Positions 1 through 8,724 of a DNA stretch of 31,462 nt are shown here, in pieces; position 1 is the first letter of the stretch; the number at the start of each line of letters is the position of its first letter. Below the pieces are notes generated by a model. The model was not told the origin of the DNA. It saw nothing but the letters and a program-made list of their open reading frames with translations, and searched no databases. The DNA is from Massilia sp. Its GTDB lineage: Bacteria; Pseudomonadota; Gammaproteobacteria; Burkholderiales; Burkholderiaceae_D. The stretch is taken from contig JAQGNM010000549.1 of the NCBI GenBank assembly GCA_028291845.1, positions 1-31,462 of the forward strand, read 5' to 3'. A program made the position numbers and the translations under genes.

Positions 1-456
1 ATCTACGGCACCCGCTATTTTCGCAAACGGATCGGCGACGGCGTGAATATTCGCTCGCTGTGGCTGACCTGCGTGCTGGCCGTGGTCGCCATCGCGTTGA
101 TGGTATTCGCGACCAGTGCCCGGCAGATGTTCATCATCCACGGCGCCTACCTGGTCACCCTGACCGCTGCCCTGCTGGTGTACCCCACCACCTTGCAAGC
201 CATGGCGCCCAGCCACCTGCGGGCGCGCAGCGTTGCCTTGATCGGCATGATCGCCTCCTGCGGCAGCGCCATCGCGCCGCCGGTCACGGGTTTTGTGTCG
301 GACCATATGAAAGGCAATCCGAACGGCTTGATGATCGCCGCGGCGATGGTGTCGATCCCTGCGCTGGCGCTGGCCGTGTTTTTATTGGCGAAATGCGAGC
401 GGCACTACGTGCGCACGGCGGCAGCATCGGCGCTGGCCGATGCTGGTCTCAAATAA
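1..456 (+). CDS. MFS transporter, C-terminal part (partial, start outside window)
   Basis: The frame is open from base 1 to a TAA at 454-456, so only the last ~151 residues are present. They hold hydrophobic helices and the loop pattern of the C-terminal half of a major facilitator transporter: a cytoplasmic R/K-rich loop (RYFRKR), helices rich in A/L/V, an APSHLRARS loop, a GSAIAPPVTGFVSDHM segment like the start of helix 11, and a short charged cytoplasmic tail. The beta-mannosidase gene begins 9 bases after its stop, so the two are probably co-transcribed. Import of a mannoside or mannose oligosaccharide is inferred from that neighbour; nothing in the fragment fixes the substrate. The MFS call is fairly firm, the substrate is not. 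Confidence 0.75.
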   Translation: MYGTRYFRKRIGDGVNIRSLWLTCVLAVVAIALMVFATSARQMFIIHGAYLVTLTAALLVYPTTLQAMAPSHLRARSVALIGMIASCGSAIAPPVTGFVSDHMKGNPNGLMIAAAMVSIPALALAVFLLAKCERHYVRTAAASALADAGLK

Positions 457-465
457 GTTCCCGGC

Positions 466-3003
466 ATGCCTGCGCCGCTCGCCCTCACTGACTGGAAACT
501 GATCGACACCGATCCCGGCGCCGGTGTCGGGCTGGCCATGCCGACCGCCCCGCTCGAGCATCCCGCCATGATCGCCGCCGCTGCGCCCGGCGACCTCTAT
601 CTCGCCCTGCACGCCGCCGGCCGCCTGCCCCATCCCATGGCCGACCGCGCCGAAGCGGCGTGCGCCTGGGTGCGCGAGCGCGAATGGTGGTACCGGCTGG
701 ACTTCGAGGCGCCGCTGTGCGAATGCGGCCAGCGCGTGGTGCTGGAATTCGACGGCCTCGACACCTTTGCCTCGGTGTGGCTGAACGGCCAACGGCTAGG
801 CAGCGCCGACAATATGTTCCGCCAGTGGCGTTTCGACCTGCAGGCGCTGCTGCGCGACGGCGCCAACCGCCTCGCCGTGTGCTTCACCCCACCGCTACTT
901 GCCATCGCTGCCGTCGAGATGCCGCCGTTTCCGATGGCGTCCAGCCCCAGCGCGGTCAATAAGCGCAACTTCATGCGAAAAGCGCAGTTCGGCTGGGGCT
1001 GGGACTTCGCGCCGGATCTGCTTACCACCGGGATCTGGAAGGCCGCCAGGATCAAAGTCGAGACCCGGGCCGTGCTGCGCGACGTCGGGTTCGCGACGCT
1101 CGCTATCGGCGCCGATGGCGCGGCCACGGTGCGCATGGTCGCCGGCGTGGACCATTTCGCCGCGGGCGCAGCGCTGTTCGTCACCCTGCGCTTGGTCGAC
1201 CCGGACGGCATCGAAATATATGCGTCTACCCACGCCCTGGCCGACGGTGCCTGCACAGCGGAACCGAGCATCGCCGGCGCCCGGCTCTGGTGGACACAAG
1301 AACTGGGCGCCGCGCCGCTCTACACCATGCGCGCCGAACTGCATGGCGGCGGCGTGCTGCTCGATGCTCGGTCACTGCGCGTCGGTATCCGCACCGTGGC
1401 GCTCGATACCTCGCCCGATCCGCAGGAGCCCGGCACAAAATTTTTCCGCTTCGTGCTCAATGGCGTGCCGCTGTTCGCCCGCGGCGTCAACTGGGTGCCG
1501 CCCTCCTCCCTGGTCGCGGCCATCGACGCGCCCCTGTACCGGCGCCTGCTGAACCTCGCTGCTGCCGCCAACATGAATATGGTGCGGGTCTGGGGCGGCG
1601 GCATTTACGAACACGACGCCTTCTATGACATCTGCGACGAGTTGGGGATCCTGGTCTGGCAGGACTTCATGTTCGCTTGCGCGCCCTACCCCGAGCACGA
1701 CCCCGTTTTCGCGGAGAACGTCCGCGCCGAGGTGGCCGACCAGGTGCGGCGCCTGCGCCACCACGCCTGCCTGGCCCTCTGGTGCGGCAATAACGAAAGC
1801 CAGGCCATCCAGGGTTTCGCCAACAGCAAGGCGGGCCATCACCAGGACGTGCTGGGCGAACTGTATTACCAGCGGGTGATCCCCGCCGTGTTGGCGGAAC
1901 TCGATCCGGCCACGCCGTACCGCCCCGGCAGCCCATATGGCGGCGGCGGCGCCGGCCACAATCACAACAGCATGCTCGAAGGCGACATTCACGACTGGAC
2001 GGTCTGGCACGGCCTGCCCGTCATCCCCGACAGCGGTCCGGTGGGCGAATACGACCGCAGCCCGGCCGGCGTCGCGTATACCCGCTATGCGGAGGACCTT
2101 GGCCGCTTCATCAGCGAATACGGCATCCAGTCCGCCCCCACCATGGCGGCCTTGCGGCGCGCGCTGCCGGCCGACCAACTGGTGCTGGGCAGCGCCGGCT
2201 TCGTCAACCGTATCAAGGACCGACCGCTGGACAAGGTCAACGCGATGCTGGTGACCAGCACCGGCTTGCCGGCGTCCATCGAGGAGTATGTCGACTTCAC
2301 CCAGATCAACCAGGCCGAGGGCCTTCAATTCGGGATCGAGCATTTCAGGCGCCGCAAACCGCATTGTTCCGGCTCGCTGATCTGGCAATTCAACGATTGC
2401 TGGCCGGGGATCAGCTGGAGCATCGTCGACTATTACGGTTTCGCCAAGGCGGCCTATTATTTTGTCAAGCGGGCCTACGCGCCGGTGATGGCGTCGTTCA
2501 GGCAGGCCGACGGCGATGTCGAACTGTGGGTGGTCAACGACACCCTGGCAGTGATCGAGGGCGAGTGCGAAATCGCCCTCGACACCTTCGACGGCGCGCA
2601 ATCCGCGCGCGAGAAGGTCGCCTACGCGCTGGCGCCGAACAGCAGCACGCGGGTCGGGCGATGCGGCGATTCGACACGTTTAGGCGCACGCCACGTGCTG
2701 TCGGTGCGCGATGCCGCGGCGCGCTTTCCGGCCAACCGCCATTTTTTCGTCGCCATCAAGGATCTGCAGCGCGCCGCGCCGCGCGCCCCGACCGTCGCTA
2801 TCGAACAGCTCGACAAGTTCACCGCCGCCATCACCATCGCGGCCAGCGACTACCTGTATTTCGTTCACGTGCTCGGCGAGGATGAAGACCTGGTCTTCGA
2901 CGACAACCATATCGACCTGCAAGCTGGAGAGACGCGGGTACTCACGGTGCGCCATCCGCACCAGCGGCTCGACAGCGCCAGCTTGCAAGTGCGCTGGCGC
3001 TAG
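466..3003 (+). CDS. Beta-mannosidase, glycoside hydrolase family 2
   Basis: An 845-residue GH2 enzyme expected to release beta-linked mannose from the non-reducing end of manno-oligosaccharides. The layout is an N-terminal jelly-roll sugar-binding domain (about 1-190, with the WWY stretch near 75), a central immunoglobulin-like domain, a TIM barrel starting around 330 (NGVPLFARGVNWVPP, then NMVRVWGGGIYEHDAFYD) and C-terminal beta domains. The acid/base is Glu444 in WCGNNES and the likely nucleophile is Glu551 in FISEYGIQS. The WGGGIYE and GNNES motifs favour beta-mannosidase over beta-galactosidase or beta-glucuronidase. Length is normal for the family. No signal peptide is seen, so it is probably cytoplasmic and acts on imported oligosaccharides, which fits the transporter gene just upstream. 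The AGE isomerase and PfkB kinase further down would consume the mannose. Confidence 0.93.
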   Translation: MPAPLALTDWKLIDTDPGAGVGLAMPTAPLEHPAMIAAAAPGDLYLALHAAGRLPHPMADRAEAACAWVREREWWYRLDFEAPLCECGQRVVLEFDGLDTFASVWLNGQRLGSADNMFRQWRFDLQALLRDGANRLAVCFTPPLLAIAAVEMPPFPMASSPSAVNKRNFMRKAQFGWGWDFAPDLLTTGIWKAARIKVETRAVLRDVGFATLAIGADGAATVRMVAGVDHFAAGAALFVTLRLVDPDGIEIYASTHALADGACTAEPSIAGARLWWTQELGAAPLYTMRAELHGGGVLLDARSLRVGIRTVALDTSPDPQEPGTKFFRFVLNGVPLFARGVNWVPPSSLVAAIDAPLYRRLLNLAAAANMNMVRVWGGGIYEHDAFYDICDELGILVWQDFMFACAPYPEHDPVFAENVRAEVADQVRRLRHHACLALWCGNNESQAIQGFANSKAGHHQDVLGELYYQRVIPAVLAELDPATPYRPGSPYGGGGAGHNHNSMLEGDIHDWTVWHGLPVIPDSGPVGEYDRSPAGVAYTRYAEDLGRFISEYGIQSAPTMAALRRALPADQLVLGSAGFVNRIKDRPLDKVNAMLVTSTGLPASIEEYVDFTQINQAEGLQFGIEHFRRRKPHCSGSLIWQFNDCWPGISWSIVDYYGFAKAAYYFVKRAYAPVMASFRQADGDVELWVVNDTLAVIEGECEIALDTFDGAQSAREKVAYALAPNSSTRVGRCGDSTRLGARHVLSVRDAAARFPANRHFFVAIKDLQRAAPRAPTVAIEQLDKFTAAITIAASDYLYFVHVLGEDEDLVFDDNHIDLQAGETRVLTVRHPHQRLDSASLQVRWR

Positions 3004-3094
3004 CGGCGCCGCCGCCACTTAACATGCGCATACCCACTCGCGCTGAAGAAAAAGCGGTGCATCACCACCACAGTCAAAAATCAAAATCAAAATC

Positions 3095-3100
3095 AAGGAG
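3095..3100 (+). promoter_or_regulatory. Ribosome binding site of the lipoprotein hydrolase gene
   Basis: AAGGAG lies five bases before the ATG at 3106 and fixes that start. It directly follows a short A-rich repeat, three copies of an ATCAAA-like unit at 3080-3095, which leaves the leader unstructured. Confidence 0.7.
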
Positions 3101-3105
3101 ACAGT

Positions 3106-5412
3106 ATGCATTTCACCATATCGCGATGCACTGGGTCGATGCTGATCGTGGCAGTGCTGGCAGGATGTAATGGCAGCAGCGGCGGCAGCGGCGCCGGGCA
3201 AGACAGCCTGGTTCGCTCGCCATCGCTGCTGGCAGCGACCGTCGACCGCTCCCATCCCACCGAGGCCGTGGCGGATTACCGCGCGCAGTCGCTCTACCAG
3301 GGGCCCGGCCCCCGCCCCGGGCCGGCCATCCTGTATGCGGATCCGCCGCGTGCGCCGCAACTGGAGAACACCGGCATCTGGCAGGCGCGTCCCATCCTGG
3401 TCTCCGGCACTGCCGCTTACCGCCGCGGCGAGTACCTGTATCAGGATTACCTGTATGATGACCGCGGCGCCCAACTGCTGGCGGAAGTGAGCGACCCGCA
3501 CCTGAAAAAAGAGCTGTTCGCGCGCTCGGCCGGCACCATCAGCTATCCAAGCGACCCGGTCTACGCCGGCAATGCCGCCGACATCGTCGAGCTGCGCATC
3601 CGCCCGCAGTCCGCCGGTACCGCGTTCCGGCTGACCGTCAACTCGATGATCGACGCCGACAAGCTGGCGTTCTCGATCGCCCTGGGCGATTCGGCGGACT
3701 CGAAACCGTTCCCGTTCGGCGCCAACGTCAAAGCGCCGGCGCAGTACTTCGTCACCGTACACGGTAGTGAAGCGGTGCTGACCGATGCGCAAACGGGCGC
3801 GGTGATCTTGCCGGCGCCCGCCGTCACGGTCGACCTGGAGCGCCGCCAGGTCCAGGTCGATGTCGCCACCAGCGCGTGGAACCCGGGCCGCGCCGTCCAG
3901 CGCATTGCCGCCGGCGCCGGGCTGTGGGATGCGGCGGGCGGGCGCTACCTGACGCCAGCCCTGGCGTCGTCAAACACCCGGCCCGGCGGCGCCGGTCTGG
4001 CACTGGCACCGGCGGCATTCTTCAATGTCGTATTCCGTTTCAATGAGCGCAGCGACAGCGCACTCGGGGCGGCGCTCGACAACGGGGTGTGGCGTGAAAA
4101 GGCGCAGGCCGCCGCTTTGGCGCAGGGCGACATCCGGCAGTTTTACGCCAACGTCGATTTCGGCAAACTGGCCGACCAGGTCGATGACGAATTGAGCGGC
4201 CAACCGCAAGGCGTGCCGGCGAGCGGCACCATCAACCGCATCTTTGCCAGCCAGGTGGAAAGCAGGCAAGGTGTCGATTTCAGCCTTGCCTGCGGCACCC
4301 AAGCCTCGTGCAAGGGGGAATATCGCGGCCAGTTGCAGCCCTACAGCCTGTATCTGCCGGTCAAACCGGCGCCGGCCGGCGGCTACGGCCTGTCGCTGCT
4401 GCTCCATTCGCTCTCCGCCAACCACAATCAGTATGCCGGCACCAGCAACCAGGTGCTGCTGGGCGAACGGGGACAAGGCCACCTGGTGGCGAGCAACCTG
4501 GCGCGCGGGCCCGACGGCTGGTTCATCGAGGACGCCGAAGCCGACGTCTTCGAGATGTGGGCCGATATCGCCCGCAACTATCCGCTCAACGCCAATCTGG
4601 CAACCGTGAGCGGCTATTCGATGGGAGGCTACGGCACCTTCATGTTTGCCACCCGCTATCCGGACCTGTTCGGCGCCGCCCACGCCAGTGCCGCCGGCCC
4701 GACCTTCGGCTACTGGTTTCCGCCGGCCGACCCGATCAGCGGCGATGCCACCAATATGGCCAACATGCTGCCCAGCCTGCGCCACCTGCCGCTGATGGTC
4801 TGGACCCAGCAGCTCGACGAAGGCTTGTCCTCCTTTGGCGCCCACGCCGCGCAGCAGCGCCTCGAGAGCCTCGGCTACCGCCACCGCGTCGACACCTTCC
4901 CCGCCGCCGAACACCTGACCTTGTATTTGCACGATAACTACCAGGACAGCGCCGATTTCCTCGGCGACGCCGTCGCGCAACGTAACCCTGCCCGCGTCAC
5001 CTTCGTCGCCAATCCGTCGATGGACTTCGCCTCCCGTCAGCTGATTGCCGATAAAGCCTACTGGGTGTCGGGCATTCGGGTGCGCGACCTGGCAAGTACG
5101 CCGCGCGGCACGGTCGACGCGGTGTCGCGCGCCTTCGGCGAGGCCGATGCGGTGGCGTCGCCGCCGCAAACCAGAGCGGGTATCTTGCCGGGCAAACTGG
5201 CGGCGCAACCGTACATCAGCCAGTTCCTCACCTGGGCCGCTCCCGCTTTGTCGCCGGCCGCCGACAGGCTCGATATCAGCCTGCGCAATGTGGCGGCGCT
5301 GAAGATCGACATGCGGCGAGCCCGGCTTAGTTGCAACACAATGCTGGCAGTCGATACCGATGGGCCGGTCAGCATCGAGCTCGATGGCTGCGGGCGCAGC
5401 GTGCAGTACTGA
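3106..5412 (+). CDS. Lipoprotein alpha/beta hydrolase (prolyl-oligopeptidase/esterase-like)
   Basis: A 768-residue protein with a lipoprotein signal: basic start, hydrophobic MLIVAVLAGC and a lipobox LAGC ending at Cys21, followed by a G/S-rich linker. It is therefore probably anchored in an outer or inner membrane leaflet facing the periplasm or outside. The C-terminal half has an alpha/beta hydrolase fold with the nucleophile elbow GYSMGGYG (Ser505), a candidate acid at Asp571 (QQLDEG) and a candidate base at His603 (AAEHLT). The first ~400 residues are not recognised and look like beta-rich accessory domains. The serine elbow resembles esterases (PHB-depolymerase-like) and prolyl oligopeptidases, so it may be an esterase, possibly a deacetylase or feruloyl-type enzyme on polysaccharide side chains. 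That role is inferred only from the sugar genes nearby. It starts 102 bases after the beta-mannosidase gene. Confidence 0.8.
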   Translation: MHFTISRCTGSMLIVAVLAGCNGSSGGSGAGQDSLVRSPSLLAATVDRSHPTEAVADYRAQSLYQGPGPRPGPAILYADPPRAPQLENTGIWQARPILVSGTAAYRRGEYLYQDYLYDDRGAQLLAEVSDPHLKKELFARSAGTISYPSDPVYAGNAADIVELRIRPQSAGTAFRLTVNSMIDADKLAFSIALGDSADSKPFPFGANVKAPAQYFVTVHGSEAVLTDAQTGAVILPAPAVTVDLERRQVQVDVATSAWNPGRAVQRIAAGAGLWDAAGGRYLTPALASSNTRPGGAGLALAPAAFFNVVFRFNERSDSALGAALDNGVWREKAQAAALAQGDIRQFYANVDFGKLADQVDDELSGQPQGVPASGTINRIFASQVESRQGVDFSLACGTQASCKGEYRGQLQPYSLYLPVKPAPAGGYGLSLLLHSLSANHNQYAGTSNQVLLGERGQGHLVASNLARGPDGWFIEDAEADVFEMWADIARNYPLNANLATVSGYSMGGYGTFMFATRYPDLFGAAHASAAGPTFGYWFPPADPISGDATNMANMLPSLRHLPLMVWTQQLDEGLSSFGAHAAQQRLESLGYRHRVDTFPAAEHLTLYLHDNYQDSADFLGDAVAQRNPARVTFVANPSMDFASRQLIADKAYWVSGIRVRDLASTPRGTVDAVSRAFGEADAVASPPQTRAGILPGKLAAQPYISQFLTWAAPALSPAADRLDISLRNVAALKIDMRRARLSCNTMLAVDTDGPVSIELDGCGRSVQY

Positions 5413-5450
5413 TACACGCCGACCCGTTCCACGAACTCGCCGGCTGCCGA

Positions 5451-6281
5451 TCAAAATCCCGTCAAGCCGCCGCTGCACATCAGGGTCTGGCCGCTGATGT
5501 AGTCGGACTCCGGAATACAGAACAGGTAGACCGCGCCGGCGGCTTCCTCGGCCGTGCCGCCGCGGCCGAGCGGAATGCTGCGCTCCATCGCCTCGAGCAT
5601 GTCGGGGCGCACGCCCAGCTTGATGTCGCGGCCGTCGATGCTGGCGCTGTCGACACCGGCCACGCTGGTGGTCAGGCGCGTCTTGATCAAGCCGAAGGCG
5701 ACGCAGTTGACGCCGACGTTCATGCGGCCCCACTCCTTGGCCAGGGTTTGCGTCATGCCGACGATGCCGGCCTTGGCGGCCGAATAATTGGCCTGCCCGG
5801 CGTTGCCGAACAAGCCCGCCACCGACGAAATGTTGACCACCTTGCGCACCACCCGGCGGCCGTCTTCGAGCTCCTTCTTGCTCAGCGCGCGGATCACCGG
5901 CTGGGCCGCACGCAGCAGGCGAAACGGCGCCGTCAAGTGCACCTCGAGCATGGCTTCCCATTGTTCATCGCTGGTCTTCTGGATCACATTGTCCCAGGTG
6001 TAGCCGGCGTTATTGACGATGATGTCGAGGCCCTGGTAATTGTCGATGGCGGTATCGATGAAGCGCTGCGCGAAGTCCGCCGCCGCCACATTGCCGGGGC
6101 AGGCGCAGGCGACGCCGCCAGCGTCGCGGATGGCCCGCACGGTGTCCGCGGCGGGACCGGCATCGAGGTCGTTGACTACCACGCGGGCGCCTTCGAGCGC
6201 CAGTTTGAACGCGATTTCACGTCCGATGCCGCGCCCGGAACCTGTGATCAGGGCGACTTTTCCTTCGAGTTTTCTGGCCAT
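5451..6281 (-). CDS. SDR-family oxidoreductase, FabG-like
   Basis: A 276-residue classical short-chain dehydrogenase/reductase that would reduce a keto group or oxidise an alcohol with NAD(P)(H). It has the Rossmann motif TGSGRGIG (13-20), NNAG (90-93) and a catalytic set Asn90/Ser153/Tyr166/Lys170 in ISSVAGL...ANYSAAK, with the Ser-Tyr spacing of 13 seen in FabG. A 10-residue extra stretch (SKKELEDGRR, 134-143) before the catalytic serine is typical of a FabG-like subgroup acting on acyl-CoA or diol substrates. The start at ATG 6281 is chosen because the homologous N-terminus begins MARKLEGKVALITG and a GGAGAC site lies just upstream; the open frame continues to 6437 without family similarity. 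It runs opposite to the mannoside genes, so a role in that pathway is not implied. The substrate is unknown. Confidence 0.88.
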   Translation of the reverse strand: MARKLEGKVALITGSGRGIGREIAFKLALEGARVVVNDLDAGPAADTVRAIRDAGGVACACPGNVAAADFAQRFIDTAIDNYQGLDIIVNNAGYTWDNVIQKTSDEQWEAMLEVHLTAPFRLLRAAQPVIRALSKKELEDGRRVVRKVVNISSVAGLFGNAGQANYSAAKAGIVGMTQTLAKEWGRMNVGVNCVAFGLIKTRLTTSVAGVDSASIDGRDIKLGVRPDMLEAMERSIPLGRGGTAEEAAGAVYLFCIPESDYISGQTLMCSGGLTGF

Positions 6282-6494
6282 GCTGCGTGGTCTCCATCGT
6301 TGATATAAGGGCGTCCATGGTAAGACCCCGGCGCCCTTTGCGCGATGACGGAAGCTCTCGATATGATGGCAAAACGCCCCACGCCCATGCCGCGCCCGCG
6401 CGCGGCTTTCGGCCATCGAATCGATGCGATCGGCCATCGCCGAACCGCCACAGCGGCGCTACCATGCAAGGCATCACGCGCGCAACCGACGCGC

Positions 6495-6500
6495 AAGGAG
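6495..6500 (+). promoter_or_regulatory. Strong ribosome binding site before a CTG codon (AGE isomerase)
   Basis: AAGGAG is six bases before an in-frame CTG at 6507-6509 and is the only good site in the right place for this gene. It argues for a CTG start. The rest of the 225-base divergent gap from the SDR start (6282-6506) shows no clear sigma-70 promoter to me. Confidence 0.5.
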
Positions 6501-6506
6501 ACTGCC

Positions 6507-7724
6507 CTGCAAGCCCCGCCATTTCGCCAGCCGGCCACCCTGACCGCCCACATCCGCAGCACGATGGGTTTTTATCACCCGCGCTGCATCGATCCGTCCG
6601 GCGGCTTTTACCATTTCTTCAAGGACGACGGCGCGGTCTACGACAGGGTCGAGCGCCACCTGGTCAGCAGCGCCCGTTTCGTCTTCAACTACGCCCGCGC
6701 CTACCGCCAGTTCGGCGACCCCGCCTATCTGGCGGCAGCGCGGCACGGCCTGGATTTCCTGCGCGGTGCGCACCGCAATCCTGCCACCGGCGGCTACGCA
6801 TGGCGTTTGCACTGGCGCGGCGGCGTGGCGGACATCATCGACGGCGACAATCACTGCTACGGGCTGGCCTTCGTACTGCTGGCCTACGCGCACGCGCTGC
6901 ACGCAGGCGTGGCCGCCGCGCATGCCCACATGAACGAGACATTCGCGCTGATGGAACGCCACTTCTGGCAGGAGAGCCATGGCCTGTACGCCGATCAAGC
7001 CAGCGCCGACTGGGCGCGGCTGGACCCGTACCGCGGCCAGAACGCCAATATGCATTGCTGCGAAGCGCTGCTGGCAGCCTTCGAGGCGAGCGGCGAACTT
7101 CACTTCTTGCGGCGCGCCGAAACGCTGGCCCACAACATCACCGTGCGCCAGGCCGCGCAATCAGCTGGACTGATCTGGGAGCATTACCACGCCGACTGGC
7201 GCATCGACCTGGCCTACAACCTGGACGATCCGACGAATCTGTTCCGTCCGTGGGGCTACCAGCCGGGCCATTTTACGGAATGGGCCAAGCTGCTGCTCAA
7301 CCTCGAGCGCCACCGTGAATTCCTGCACGGCCCCGCCGACTGGCTGCTCGAGCGCGCGCAAGCGCTGTTCGCCGCGGCGGTGACGCCCGCCTGGGACCGC
7401 GAACACGGCGGCTTGTGCTACGGCGTCGGCCTGGACGGCGCCGTCTGCGATGGCGACAAATATTTCTGGGTGCAGGCCGAAAGCATCGCCGCCGCCGCCG
7501 TGCTGGCGCTGCGCACCGGGGATCAGGCATATTGGGACTGGTACGACAAGATCTGGTCGTACAGCTGGCGCCACCTGGTCGACCACGAGCACGGCGCCTG
7601 GTACCGCGTGCTGGCGCGCGACAACGCCAAACTGAGCGACGAGAAAAGCCCGGCCGGTAAAACCGATTATCACACCATGGGCGCGTGCTACGAAGTGATC
7701 GATGCCATGGCGAGGCGCGCATGA
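6507..7724 (+). CDS. AGE-family sugar epimerase/isomerase, probable D-mannose isomerase
   Basis: A member of the N-acylglucosamine 2-epimerase (alpha6/alpha6 barrel) family. Marks include FYHPRCIDPSGGFYHFFKDDG near the N-terminus, RFVFNYARAY, NANMHCCEALLAAFE, KYFWVQAES and the C-terminal DYHTMGACYE with the probable catalytic histidine (residue 389 by this start). Relatives interconvert mannose and fructose or epimerise N-acyl sugars. A mannose isomerase role is inferred from the nearby beta-mannosidase and the overlapping PfkB kinase. Start choice: no in-frame ATG lies between 6389 and 6563. A CTG at 6507 follows AAGGAG (6495-6500) by six bases and gives 405 residues, close to the usual family length. 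The ATGs at 6345-6387 would add up to 54 residues with no family likeness, and the ATG at 6564 would cut off conserved sequence. The stop overlaps the next gene (ATGA). Confidence 0.85.
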   Translation: MQAPPFRQPATLTAHIRSTMGFYHPRCIDPSGGFYHFFKDDGAVYDRVERHLVSSARFVFNYARAYRQFGDPAYLAAARHGLDFLRGAHRNPATGGYAWRLHWRGGVADIIDGDNHCYGLAFVLLAYAHALHAGVAAAHAHMNETFALMERHFWQESHGLYADQASADWARLDPYRGQNANMHCCEALLAAFEASGELHFLRRAETLAHNITVRQAAQSAGLIWEHYHADWRIDLAYNLDDPTNLFRPWGYQPGHFTEWAKLLLNLERHREFLHGPADWLLERAQALFAAAVTPAWDREHGGLCYGVGLDGAVCDGDKYFWVQAESIAAAAVLALRTGDQAYWDWYDKIWSYSWRHLVDHEHGAWYRVLARDNAKLSDEKSPAGKTDYHTMGACYEVIDAMARRA

Positions 7725-8683
7725 GCGACCAGCGCAGCGCATTCGGGCACGACGTTGCGCATGCATTTCCCATCTTTGTGGCGGCCGGCGAGGCGCTGAC
7801 CGACATGATCCGTAGCGGCGCCGATTGCTGGCGCAGCCAGCCGGGAGGCGCCACCTGGAATGTCGCCCGCGTCATGGCGCGCCTTAGCGTACCGAGCGCC
7901 TTCGCCGGCGCCGTCAGCGATGATTTGTTCGGTCAAGCACTCGTCGCCGTCAGCGCGAGCGCCGGTCTCGATTGCCGCTTCCTGCAAACCACGGATCGCG
8001 CGCCCCTGTTCGCCTTCGTGCACCAGCTGCAGCCGCCCGCGTATTTTTTTGTCGGTGACGACAGCGCCGATCTGCATTTCGATCCCGCGCTGCTGCCTGA
8101 GGGCTGGCTGGCGGCAGCACAATGGCTTCACTTCGGCGGCATCAGCCTGGCGCGCGAGCCGCTGGCCGGCCGTCTGATCGGCCTGGCCCGACAGGCCAGG
8201 CACGCCGGCGCCCGTATCAGCTACGACCCGAACTTCCGCACCCTGATGTGCTCCGGCTACGACGACACCCTGCGCACCATGACCGCGCTGGCCGACGTCA
8301 TCAAAGTGTCGGACGACGACTTGCTGGGACTATTTCGCACCGATGACTTGAGCGCGGCATTTGCGGCTCTGCGCAGCTTCAATCCGGGCGCCCTGTACCT
8401 GCTCACGTGCGGCGCAAAGGGTGCAGCGCTGCATCGCGGCGAGCGCGCATGGCATCTGACCCCGCCGCCGCTGGCCGTGGTCGACACCGTCGGCGCCGGC
8501 GACGCCAGCATGGGCGGCCTGATATACAGCCTGCTGCGCCACTCCCGCCGGCGCGACCAGGACCACTTGCGCTATGCCGTGGCGGCCGGCAGCGCGGCAT
8601 GCCTGGCCGCCGGCGCTTCCCCGCCGGCGGCGCAACTGGTGGAGCGCTTGTACCGCGCCTGCCCGCCGGCGCATCCGGCCTGA
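7721..8683 (+). CDS. PfkB-family carbohydrate kinase, probable fructokinase
   Basis: A 320-residue ribokinase/PfkB-type kinase that transfers phosphate from ATP to a sugar hydroxyl. The C-terminal signature DTVGAGDASMGG is intact, with the catalytic base Asp261 and the anion hole GAGD. The N-terminal part has FVAAGEALTDMI and a G-rich PGGATWNVARVMARL substrate-binding region. The ATG at 7721 overlaps the TGA of the isomerase gene by ATGA, so the two are translationally coupled; the frame extends to 7685, but those 12 codons lie inside the upstream gene. Coupling to a mannose/fructose-type isomerase and a beta-mannosidase upstream makes fructose the most likely substrate, giving fructose-6-phosphate. 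Other PfkB sugars (ribose, 2-keto-3-deoxygluconate) cannot be excluded. Confidence 0.88.
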   Translation: MSDQRSAFGHDVAHAFPIFVAAGEALTDMIRSGADCWRSQPGGATWNVARVMARLSVPSAFAGAVSDDLFGQALVAVSASAGLDCRFLQTTDRAPLFAFVHQLQPPAYFFVGDDSADLHFDPALLPEGWLAAAQWLHFGGISLAREPLAGRLIGLARQARHAGARISYDPNFRTLMCSGYDDTLRTMTALADVIKVSDDDLLGLFRTDDLSAAFAALRSFNPGALYLLTCGAKGAALHRGERAWHLTPPPLAVVDTVGAGDASMGGLIYSLLRHSRRRDQDHLRYAVAAGSAACLAAGASPPAAQLVERLYRACPPAHPA

Positions 8684-8724
8684 GTGCTGGCCTGAGTGTC
8701 GGCCTCGGTATTGGTCAATACGGT

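Noticed and set aside
3970..5961. A 663-residue minus-strand frame opposite the lipoprotein hydrolase.
   Set aside because: Antisense to a gene with a clear signal peptide and catalytic motif, and it also overlaps the SDR gene; composition is typical of a high-GC shadow.
8708..8721. GTATTG-gt-CAATAC inverted repeat between convergent PfkB and ligase genes, considered as a terminator.
   Set aside because: Short, AT-rich stem with no T-run on either side.
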